7,984 nucleotides of DNA from Alphaproteobacteria bacterium. Lineage in GTDB: Bacteria; Pseudomonadota; Alphaproteobacteria; Micavibrionales; UBA2020. Below, in pieces: positions 1 to 5,412 of this stretch. The number at the start of each line of letters is the position of its first letter. The first letter of the stretch is position 1. The stretch lies in NCBI GenBank assembly GCA_020853455.1, contig JADYYV010000067.1:1-7984 (forward strand), in the 5' to 3' direction. A program made the position numbers and the translations under genes. The notes beneath the pieces were generated by a model. The model was not told the origin of the DNA. It did no database searches and saw only the letters and a list, made by a program, of their open reading frames with translations.

Positions 1-2819
1 TCATGCGCGATGGGTGCATCGTCCTTGACGTAGATCGTCAGGAGCGAGGTTGCGGTGTCGCCGTCGCTGTCGGTCGCGGTCAGGCCGAAATGCAGGTTGA
101 TGATGTCGTCGGGGTTCGACGCATCCGCATGATCCAGCGTGCCGACCAGCGTGAAGGTATACGCGCCGGTATCGGGGTTCAGGGTCAGCGTGAAGATCGT
201 CTGGCCATGCGACGTGCCGGTATAGGTGTTGCCGACCAGCGTCACATCGACAGGCTGGCCTTCGGAGGTCAGCGTGCCGCCGGTGGAGCCATCCGCGCTG
301 AAGAACGCGCCGGGGCCGCCGAAGGACAGGTGGCCGGGGGTGTCGGTGTAATAATTTGCGGTGATCGTGCCATGCGCTTCGCCGTCAGCACCGCCGATAT
401 AGGTTTCATCGACGATACGGTCGTTGTTGTTCAGTCTGGGATCGTTCGGATCGACGATCGTGGGCACGCCGTCGCTGTCGATATGCAGCACAGCGTTGGA
501 AGTGTCGCCGTCGCCATCCGTCAGGCTGTAGGTGAAGTTCTCGGTCGTATCGCCCTTCACGCCCGGATTCAGGGTGTAGGTGTATTCACCGTTTGCAGAA
601 ATCTCCAGCACGCCATAGGTGCCGTTGATGAAAACCGAACCAGCGGAGGGAACAGGCGTACCGTTCACCGCAGTGACCGAGTTGCCGTCGTCCTGCGACA
701 GGTGGTCGGCAGCGGACGGGCCGCCGTTGACGCCGGTCACGACGTTGCCGGAGGTCGTCAGGTCTTCGCCGTTGAAGCTGTTGAAGTCATCATGCGCGAC
801 GGGGCCGTCATCCTTCACGTTGATCGTGATGGACGAAGTTACGCTGTCGCCGTCGCTGTCGGTCGCGGTCACGCCGAAGTTCAGGTTGATGACATCGTCA
901 TGGTTCGTGCCGCCCAGCGGGTGATCGAGCGTGCCGATGAGCGTGAAGGAATAGCTGCCATCGGTGTTGATCAGCATCGTGAACACGGTTGCGCCGTTGG
1001 CGGTACCGACATAGGTGTTGCCGACAAGCGCGACGCTAACCGGGTTGCCTTCGGAGGTCAGGCCGGTCGAGGCGCTGAACGAAGCCGTGCCCGTGGGCGT
1101 CAGGACGCCGGGGGTGTCGGTGTAATAATTGGCATGGATCTGGCCGGTAACGCCGGTCGCGCCGTTTTGCAGGTTGGTTTCGTCAACCGTGCGCTGGCCG
1201 GCATCGATGTCGAGGTTCGGATCGAGGATCGTGGGCACGCCGTCGCTGTCGATGCGCAGGATCGCGGGATCGCTGTCGCCGTCGCCGTCGGTCAGGTTAT
1301 AGGTGAAATTCTCGGTCGTATCGCCATGCACGCCGGGATTCAGTTTGTATACGTATTCACCATCCGAGTAAATTTTGAGTTTGCCATAAGTGCCGTTCAC
1401 GGTGACAAAACCACCTACGGGGATAGCCGTCGTCACGCCGTTCACGGTCACGGAAGACACATGGTTGCCCGCATCCTGAGAGAAGCTGTCGGCCGCGCCT
1501 GCGCCGCCGTTGACGCCGGTCACGACGTTGCCGGAGGTCGTCAGGTCTTCGCCGTTGAAGCTGTTGAAGTCGTCATTCGCGACGGGGCCGTCGTCCTTCA
1601 CGGTGATGGTGATGAAGCCGTCATCGGTGTCGCCGTCCGCATCGGTCGCGGTCACGCCGAATTGCAGGTCGATCGCATCGTCGGGATTCGTGGTGTCGGC
1701 ATGATCCAGCGTGCCTGTCAGCTCGAAATGATAGGTGCCGTCTGCGTTGATGGTCAGCGTGAAGATCACGTCGCCATGCGCCATGCCGGTATAGGTGTTG
1801 CCGACGAGCGTGACGGTCACGGGCTGGCCTTCGGAGGTCAGCGCGGTCGAGCCGCCGTACTGGAAGTTCGTGCCGGTCGGCGTCGCGCCGAACGTGCCGG
1901 GGCCGTCGCCGCCGAAGTTTGCGGTCACGGTGCCATCGACGGTCACAGGGCCGGTCAGGTCGGTTTCATCGACCACAGCCGCAGGCGGCGTGCCCAAAAT
2001 GGGGTTATAGTCGCGATCCTGTGCGGGATCGAGTTCGCGGAATTCAGCGCGGTATTGCAGCTGCGTGGGGTCGATCGGGCCGATCGCGCCGATGCCGTCG
2101 AGCGGGCCTGCGGAGAAGGTCGAGCCGAAGCCGAAGCCCCCGCCCGCGCCGCCGCCGCCGCCACCGTCGCCGCCGGCGGCAGGTTCGATTGCGTTCAGCT
2201 GCGTGGCGGATGCCAGCACTTCGCCGAATTCGCCGACGCCCAGTTTGGTGCCGTCAGCCAGCGTGAAATCGGGCAATGCACCCGCGTCTTTCATCGCGCC
2301 GTAGTTGGGGATGATGATCTCGCCGCCGTTTTTGAACGTAATGACCAGCTGGCCGCCCGTTTCCTTCACGGAGGCGGGTTCGGTCATCGCGAAGGAGAAT
2401 TTGTATGCGTCGCCGGGCTGCAGCTTCACGACGATGTCTTCGTCTTTGCCGGGTTTTTTCACAAGGTGGCTGTCGCCGTTGCCTGCCGCCAGCTTGCCGT
2501 CGGGCGCGCCGTATTCAAGGTTCGTCGCGCCGATTGCGCCCTGGGGGTTCAGGGCTTCTGCAAGCTGCGTCAAACCGACCGACTGGCCGTTGGGAAGCGT
2601 CAGCTTGCAGGTGCTGCAAGACGCCATTTCCGCGAAATTCGTGATGGTGACAACCGCGCCGTCCGCCAGCGTGACGACCAGTTCGCCGCCAGAGGTTGCC
2701 TTCATGCCCTGCACCGCAAGATCCGATGAGAGAACCAGATGCTGGCCCGCGATGAGTTTCACCGCGATGTTCTGGCCCGCTTCGATGTTGAGCTGCTGTG
2801 CGCCTGACGTATTTGCCAT
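1..2819 (-). CDS. Giant T1SS-143/VCBS-repeat surface adhesin, LapA/BapA-like (N-terminal part; runs off left edge)
   Basis: The frame is open from ATG 2817-2819 to the left edge, giving 939 residues and no stop; the C-terminal type I secretion signal would lie outside. AAGGGG at 2830-2835 is the ribosome site, 10 bases upstream. Residues about 12-207 form two similar halves, each with a strand motif like LVVTLADGAVVTITNF or LVITFKNGGEIIIPNY, resembling the BapA-prefix/retention region of LapA-type adhesins. P213-A-A-G216 fits the LapG cleavage pattern and is followed by a glycine-rich linker (216-232). From about residue 283 there are units of about 261 residues: VDET (283, 545, 803), a T1SS-143-like domain with LTSEG (327, 587, 850) ending in VKDDGP/VKDDAP (407, 668, 931), then a VCBS/cadherin-like domain with DGDGDS loops likely to bind calcium. 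Such proteins leave through a type I system and hold cells to surfaces. The repeat family is clear; anchoring and release are inferred. Confidence 0.9.
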   Translation of the reverse strand, partial: MANTSGAQQLNIEAGQNIAVKLIAGQHLVLSSDLAVQGMKATSGGELVVTLADGAVVTITNFAEMASCSTCKLTLPNGQSVGLTQLAEALNPQGAIGATNLEYGAPDGKLAAGNGDSHLVKKPGKDEDIVVKLQPGDAYKFSFAMTEPASVKETGGQLVITFKNGGEIIIPNYGAMKDAGALPDFTLADGTKLGVGEFGEVLASATQLNAIEPAAGGDGGGGGGAGGGFGFGSTFSAGPLDGIGAIGPIDPTQLQYRAEFRELDPAQDRDYNPILGTPPAAVVDETDLTGPVTVDGTVTANFGGDGPGTFGATPTGTNFQYGGSTALTSEGQPVTVTLVGNTYTGMAHGDVIFTLTINADGTYHFELTGTLDHADTTNPDDAIDLQFGVTATDADGDTDDGFITITVKDDGPVANDDFNSFNGEDLTTSGNVVTGVNGGAGAADSFSQDAGNHVSSVTVNGVTTAIPVGGFVTVNGTYGKLKIYSDGEYVYKLNPGVHGDTTENFTYNLTDGDGDSDPAILRIDSDGVPTILDPNLDIDAGQRTVDETNLQNGATGVTGQIHANYYTDTPGVLTPTGTASFSASTGLTSEGNPVSVALVGNTYVGTANGATVFTMLINTDGSYSFTLIGTLDHPLGGTNHDDVINLNFGVTATDSDGDSVTSSITINVKDDGPVAHDDFNSFNGEDLTTSGNVVTGVNGGPSAADHLSQDDGNSVTAVNGTPVPSAGSVFINGTYGVLEISANGEYTYTLNPGVKGDTTENFTYSLTDGDGDTSNAVLHIDSDGVPTIVDPNDPRLNNNDRIVDETYIGGADGEAHGTITANYYTDTPGHLSFGGPGAFFSADGSTGGTLTSEGQPVDVTLVGNTYTGTSHGQTIFTLTLNPDTGAYTFTLVGTLDHADASNPDDIINLHFGLTATDSDGDTATSLLTIYVKDDAPIAH
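30..818 (-). repeat. Adhesin repeat unit 2 (263 residues)
   Basis: This is the second full protein repeat of the adhesin, residues 668-930, measured from one VKDDGP motif to the residue before the next. It contains a VCBS/cadherin-like half (NSFNGEDLTTSGNVVTGVNG near its start, then NFTYSLTDGDGDTS) followed by a T1SS-143-like half (VDET at 803, LTSEGQPVDV at 850, GTLDHADASNPDDIINL). It is two residues longer than the preceding unit. A further unit begins at residue 931 and is cut by the left edge. Confidence 0.85.
720..788 (-). repeat. 69-bp exact DNA repeat inside the adhesin, copy 2
   Basis: This is the second copy of the block at 1503-1571. Exact direct repeats of this length in frame can mediate gain or loss of whole 261-residue adhesin units by recombination. 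Confidence 0.85.
819..1601 (-). repeat. Adhesin repeat unit 1 (261 residues)
   Basis: This is the first full protein repeat, residues 407-667. It has the same order as unit 2: VKDDGPVA, NSFNGEDLTTSGNVVTGVNG, a VCBS-like NFTYNLTDGDGDSD, a DSDGVPTILDPN joint, VDET at 545, LTSEGNPVSV at 587, and GVTATDSDGDSVTSSITI just before the next VKDDGP. A half unit containing only the T1SS-143-like domain precedes it (residues about 283-406, positions about 1602-1973). Confidence 0.85.
1503..1571 (-). repeat. 69-bp exact DNA repeat inside the adhesin, copy 1 (copy 2 at 720-788)
   Basis: Positions 1503-1571 and 720-788 are identical base for base, 783 bases apart, and encode the stretch around FNSFNGEDLTTSGNVVTGVNG. 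Flanking sequence of the two units is clearly diverged, so this block is either recently copied or kept alike by gene conversion. Confidence 0.85.
2172..2183 (-). other. Predicted LapG-type protease site (PAAG, residues 213-216)
   Basis: The codons for Pro213-Ala-Ala-Gly216 lie exactly between the N-terminal two-half region and a glycine-rich linker (G219-G224, A225, G226-G228). LapG-family periplasmic cysteine proteases cut LapA-like adhesins between the two alanines of a [T/A/P]-A-A-[G/V] motif near the N-terminus. Position and context fit; cleavage is inferred, and no lapG or lapD gene is in the window. A second match, PAAV at residues 279-282, is less well placed because it abuts the first repeat. 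Confidence 0.5.
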
Positions 2820-2827
2820 GTAGAAGT

Positions 2828-2841
2828 AACCCCTTACTTAT
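2828..2841 (-). promoter_or_regulatory. Leader motif ATAAGTAAGGGGTT, adhesin side
   Basis: On the minus strand this 14-base motif carries the adhesin ribosome site (AAGGGG). A near-identical motif with a two-base insertion, ATAAGTAAGAGGGGTT, lies at 3163-3178 just upstream of the divergent gene, so the two leaders mirror each other. It may be a shared translation-initiation context or a remnant of a duplicated leader; the role is unknown. Confidence 0.4.
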
Positions 2842-2943
2842 GTTGTCTCTCGGTTTTTGCTGCCAGTCAGAACGCGCCCGTTCCGGTCTTGTAAGCGCGT
2901 TGCGTTGGATAGCAACAAAGTTGTGTCCCAATTATGGTCAAGG

Positions 2944-2972
2944 TTTATAACGTCCCTGAGCAGAATTGTCAA
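2944..2972 (-). promoter_or_regulatory. Near-consensus sigma-70 promoter of the adhesin gene
   Basis: Read on the minus strand, TTGACA (2967-2972) is followed by a 17-base spacer and TATAAA (2944-2949), which is 11 of 12 consensus bases at the ideal spacing. Transcription would start near 2937, leaving a leader of about 118 bases before the ATG at 2819. A second TTGACA lies 12 bases upstream (2979-2984) with no matching -10. The match is strong, but transcription is not shown by sequence alone. Confidence 0.65.
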
Positions 2973-3056
2973 ATATTATGTCAAAGATAGTTCACCTATA
3001 GTCTAAAGGTCAGATTTCATTAGTCGAATGACGGCCGAAAAGCCAGAGATTTCCAA

Positions 3057-3085
3057 TTGAGACTCATAATATACCATAATATGTT
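3057..3085 (+). promoter_or_regulatory. Candidate sigma-70 promoter for the CpaC-N/TPR pair
   Basis: TTGAGA (3057-3062), a 17-base spacer and TATGTT (3080-3085) match 9 of 12 consensus bases. An alternative nearer the gene is TTTACA (3134-3139), 17 bases, CATCAT (3157-3162), also 9 of 12. In AT-rich sequence such matches occur by chance, so which one is used, if either, is uncertain. Confidence 0.3.
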
Positions 3086-3162
3086 AATGATTCCATAATG
3101 AAATAATCACGAGCGATTCCAAAGACATATTCCTTTACACCGCGAGTCTTTCGCGCCATCAT

Positions 3163-3178
3163 ATAAGTAAGAGGGGTT
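3163..3178 (+). promoter_or_regulatory. Leader motif ATAAGTAAGAGGGGTT, CpaC-N side
   Basis: This is the plus-strand partner of the motif at 2828-2841. Here the actual ribosome site of the gene seems to be the following GAGGGG at 3181-3186, so the motif lies immediately upstream of it instead of containing it. Confidence 0.4.
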
Positions 3179-3196
3179 TTGAGGGGAATACACGTA

Positions 3197-3841
3197 ATGA
3201 AGACAAGAATCTGGCCTGTTTTGCTGTTTGCCGCGATGGGTTTCTGCGCCCTGCCCGCGGCTGTCCGAGCCGCCGATACGGCGGCGGCGCCTGTCGCCGG
3301 TCAAATGACAGAATCAGCCGTAAAGGCCGACGGCCCGCTGCGCCTCAGCCTTGATACCACCAAGGTCATCAAGCTGGACCGCGATGCCGCCAGCGTCGTG
3401 GTGACCAACCCCAACAACGTGCGCGTCCTGCTGGACACGCCGCGCCTGCTGCTGGTGATGCCCCGCACCCCCGGTTCCACCACCATGATGGTGCTGGACG
3501 CCAAGGGCGAGACCATCCTTGAAAAAACCGTGATCGTCGATGCGGCCGCCAAACCGCAGTATGTGCGCATCCGCCGCATGTGCGGCCAGACGGGCACCGG
3601 CCCCGACTGCGTGCCGACATCTTATTTCTACTGCCCCGACGGCTGCTACGAAGTCAGCCCGATGAACCCCGCGGCGGACGCCGGCGACATTCCGGCGCAG
3701 TCCGGCGGCGGCACCGCCACGACCGGCGCCTTCGCAGGCGCGCAGGCCTCCGACCTTCAGCCGCCGCCCGCAGCCCAGCAGTCGGCACCCGCCCCCGAGG
3801 CGCAGGACGCGCCCGAGGAAAACATTCCGCTTGCGAAGTGA
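3197..3841 (+). CDS. Exported protein with Tad/CpaC secretin N-terminal domain, no secretin channel
   Basis: This encodes 214 residues. The ATG at 3197 is chosen because GAGGGG (3181-3186) lies 10 bases upstream and the product then starts with a standard signal peptide (MKTR, hydrophobic core, cleavage near AVRA25); an in-frame TTG at 3179 would put the ribosome site inside the gene. Residues about 48-115 (LSLDTTKVIKLDRDAASVVV, NPNNVRVLLDTPRLLLVMPR, PGSTTMMVLDAKGE) match the pilus-formation N-terminal domain found at the start of CpaC/RcpA secretins. The beta-rich secretin domain is absent. Instead there is a four-cysteine segment (C129, C138, C146, C150), probably disulfide-bonded in the periplasm, and a Pro/Ala/Gln/Gly-rich, likely disordered tail (about 157-214). 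It is followed after 5 bases by the TPR lipoprotein gene and faces the tad genes. It is likely a periplasmic accessory of the Tad pilus. The domain call is good; the role is inferred. Confidence 0.8.
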   Translation: MKTRIWPVLLFAAMGFCALPAAVRAADTAAAPVAGQMTESAVKADGPLRLSLDTTKVIKLDRDAASVVVTNPNNVRVLLDTPRLLLVMPRTPGSTTMMVLDAKGETILEKTVIVDAAAKPQYVRIRRMCGQTGTGPDCVPTSYFYCPDGCYEVSPMNPAADAGDIPAQSGGGTATTGAFAGAQASDLQPPPAAQQSAPAPEAQDAPEENIPLAK

Positions 3842-3846
3842 GCATC

Positions 3847-4662
3847 ATGAAAAACACAGCCTCTAAAAAAATCCATATCCTTGCGCTGGCATGCCTGCTG
3901 GCGCTGCCCGCCTGCAAGACCGACGGCAGCATCGAAGCCCCGCTCAACAGCCTGCAGGGCATGAAGGAAGAAACCGAAGCGCGCGACCTGCGCGCCGCCG
4001 AAGACGCGCTGACCGCCGGCAACACCAAGGACGCGCTGGAGCTTTACAGGGTCGCGCACGAGGCAAAACCGGAAAACGACAATATCACCCTGCGCTATGC
4101 GCAACTGCTGCGCCGCAACGGCAACCCCAAGGCGGCGGCCGCGATCCTGTCGCGCAATACCGTCGATATGATGGGCACGCCCAAAAAAGGCGCGCAGCCC
4201 GCCATGCTGGTGGAACTGGCGGCGGCCGATATCGCGCTTGGCGATTTCAACGGCGGTGAAAAGGCGCTCGGCGCCGTGCTGGACAACCCGAAGGCATCCG
4301 CGCTGCATATCGAGGCTTATAACATGATGGGCGTCGTGCTGGACGCCAAGGGCCAGCACAAAGAAGCCGAAGACATGTTCCATCAGGCGCTGGCCGGATG
4401 GAAAGGCAACCCCGCATCGGTCATGAACAACCTTGCCCTGTCGCTCGCCAGCCAGGGGCTGTTCGACCAGTCGCTGATGACGCTGCGCAAGGCGCTGGTG
4501 ATCGCGCCCGACAAGCAGGAAGTCGCCCGCAACATCCAGATCGTATCGGATCTGCGCGACAACATCGTGCCGGCCGCGCCCACGGGCCCCGCCCGCAAGC
4601 CGGTTGCGCCCAAGCTGAAAAAACAGGATGCCTGCGCGCCCTGCCCGCCCGCCAAGATCTGA
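3847..4662 (+). CDS. TPR-repeat lipoprotein, TadD-like
   Basis: This encodes 271 residues. The start at ATG 3847 lies 5 bases after the previous stop and gives a lipoprotein signal peptide with lipobox LPAC, lipid-bearing cysteine C23; the open frame extends upstream to 3580 but only as a shadow of the previous gene. After C23 the mature protein is helical, with tetratricopeptide-like pairs at about 47-75 (AAEDALTAGNTKDALELYRV), 79-101, 118-146, 156-186 (AYNMMGVVLDAKGQHKEAED) and 191-222 (MNNLALSLASQGLFDQSLMT). The tail is Pro/Lys-rich and ends in CAPCPPAKI with C263 and C266. TadD proteins are TPR lipoproteins needed for assembly of the Tad secretin or pilus; size, lipobox and neighbourhood fit, but many TPR lipoproteins look alike, so no symbol is given. 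It is cotranscribed with the CpaC-N gene. Confidence 0.8.
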   Translation: MKNTASKKIHILALACLLALPACKTDGSIEAPLNSLQGMKEETEARDLRAAEDALTAGNTKDALELYRVAHEAKPENDNITLRYAQLLRRNGNPKAAAAILSRNTVDMMGTPKKGAQPAMLVELAAADIALGDFNGGEKALGAVLDNPKASALHIEAYNMMGVVLDAKGQHKEAEDMFHQALAGWKGNPASVMNNLALSLASQGLFDQSLMTLRKALVIAPDKQEVARNIQIVSDLRDNIVPAAPTGPARKPVAPKLKKQDACAPCPPAKI

Positions 4663-4667
4663 TCTGA

Positions 4668-4713
4668 TTTTTATTTCAGCACGCCGTGAAATTTTTTATT
4701 TCAGCACACCGTG
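4668..4713. repeat. 21-bp imperfect tandem duplication at the convergent gene ends
   Basis: TTTTTATTTCAGCACGCCGTG at 4668-4688 recurs at 4693-4713 with one change (G4683 versus A4708), offset by 25 bases. The second copy contains the last codons and stop of the minus-strand gene ending at 4696, so the first copy duplicates that stop region downstream of it. Confidence 0.85.
4673..4701 (+). terminator. Weak candidate terminator of the CpaC-N/TPR unit
   Basis: ATTTCA (4673-4678) can pair with TGAAAT (4687-4692) around an 8-base loop, followed by a run of T to 4697 and then ATTT. The stem has only one G-C pair, so it is weak. Its location 11 bases after the TPR gene stop and between convergent genes is what supports it. 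A second hairpin, CAGCAC/GTGCTG (4702-4707 with 4711-4716), lies in the end of the opposing gene and has no T run in either direction. Confidence 0.35.
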
Positions 4714-5400
4714 CTGGGGTTCCATGATCGTCTTGCTGAGGTATTGCGCATCCGCCTTGCGGCAGTCGCCCTTGTAATCATAGACGTCATCGGCCAGATC
4801 ATCGTCGAAGATCGAACGCCACGGGTCGATCTCGCTGTATTTGACCAGCTGGCCAAAATTGGCGGGGTCAGCGCGCGACGGGCCCATGCCGACCAGCGAC
4901 TGGTCCTCGATCGTCATGTCGTTGCCGTCCATGTCCAGCAGCATGTAATAGACCTGCTTGGCGCCCTTGGTCGCCTGCGGCCAGTCGCGCGACATGCGCG
5001 ACAGGCGCGTCTTGCCGCCCGACGATGACGAGAAATCGGACGGTTTCTTCACGGGCGCGTTGGGAAAAACGGGCAGCCCGTTCACATAGGCCTGTATCAG
5101 TTTTCCATCCGGGTCGAAATCGGCCGAGATGTTCCACCGCCAGACATAGTATTTGCACAGGTTGATGTCGTAGAGGTATTTTTCGACGTTCTTTTGCGAC
5201 GGATGGTGGCGCAGCGACCCGCGCCCTTGCAGCACGAAGGCCTTGTGCAGGTCTTCGCGCGCGCTGCCGGGCGGGAAATTCCTGCGGATATATTTCTGCA
5301 TCGCGTCCAGCGTCTCGATATTGTCGAACCTGAAGCGCTCCGCCGCGAATGCGGGCGCGGACAGCAGCAGGCACAACAGAAAAACGACGGCGGCGCGCAT
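4696..5400 (-). CDS. Exported protein of unknown function, last gene of the tad operon
   Basis: This encodes 234 residues. ATG 5398-5400 is chosen because AAGGGG lies 8 bases upstream and a clean signal peptide follows (hydrophobic 3-16, cleavage after AFA19); TTG and GTG codons just upstream are less likely starts. The ribosome site overlaps the tadC stop, and the gap is 12 bases, so it is translated from the tad transcript. I recognise no family. The mature protein has NFPPGSAREDLHKAF (41-55), C82-K-Y-Y-V-W-R-W, FDPDGKL (95-101), a Ser/Gly/Lys-rich low-complexity stretch (about 117-136), and an acidic segment IFDDDLADDVYDYKGDC (197-213). The pattern PG-x-x-R-x-D-L, a Trp-containing strand, then FDxDGKL faintly recalls small periplasmic BamE-like folds, but this is too weak for a call. 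C82 and C213 could form a disulfide. Its place after tadC suggests a periplasmic Tad accessory. Confidence 0.75.
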   Translation of the reverse strand: MRAAVVFLLCLLLSAPAFAAERFRFDNIETLDAMQKYIRRNFPPGSAREDLHKAFVLQGRGSLRHHPSQKNVEKYLYDINLCKYYVWRWNISADFDPDGKLIQAYVNGLPVFPNAPVKKPSDFSSSSGGKTRLSRMSRDWPQATKGAKQVYYMLLDMDGNDMTIEDQSLVGMGPSRADPANFGQLVKYSEIDPWRSIFDDDLADDVYDYKGDCRKADAQYLSKTIMEPQHGVLK

Positions 5401-5412
5401 CACCAAATCCCC

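Larger units (their letters stand above)
2820..3196. other. AT-rich divergent intergenic region
   Basis: These 377 bases separate the adhesin start (minus) from the CpaC-N gene start (plus). The stretch is visibly AT-rich against GC-rich flanks and contains no convincing open frame. It holds the adhesin promoter (2944-2972), two weaker candidates on the plus strand, three CATAAT hexamers (3065, 3075, 3094), the first two exactly 10 bases apart, and a mirrored leader motif at each end. No small RNA gene is recognised in it. Confidence 0.8.

Noticed and set aside
1..1998. CRISPR-like periodicity
   Set aside because: The period is about 783-789 bases and lies in a coding frame; these are protein repeats, not short repeat-spacer units.
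1955..2304. Short frames on either strand over the glycine-rich linker
   Set aside because: They arise from the GCC/CCG-rich linker codons and give low-complexity Arg, Ala or Pro runs only.
3..2729. Long plus-strand open frame of 908 codons
   Set aside because: It is the exact codon-register antisense of the adhesin gene. Its product is Arg/Gly/Val/Ala-rich with no domain, while the minus strand shows clear T1SS-143/VCBS motifs, a start with ribosome site, and a good promoter. The periodic GC-rich repeats explain the lack of stops.
3107..3304. 65-codon minus-strand frame crossing the divergent region
   Set aside because: It overlaps the start and ribosome site of the plus-strand CpaC-N gene, has no evident ribosome site, and shows no recognisable motif.
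3197..3841. CpaC-N gene as a frameshifted remnant of a full secretin gene
   Set aside because: The frame ends cleanly, the tail is a coherent low-complexity extension, and the next gene starts 5 bases later with its own lipoprotein signal; no secretin-domain sequence is visible in any frame.
3580..3846. Upstream extension of the TPR lipoprotein frame to 3580
   Set aside because: This part overlaps the CpaC-N gene, translates to Arg-rich shadow sequence, and would bury the lipobox signal peptide that begins at ATG 3847.
3757..4383. Minus-strand 208-codon frame across the TPR gene
   Set aside because: It is an antisense shadow with no recognisable domain; the plus strand has the lipobox and TPR motifs.
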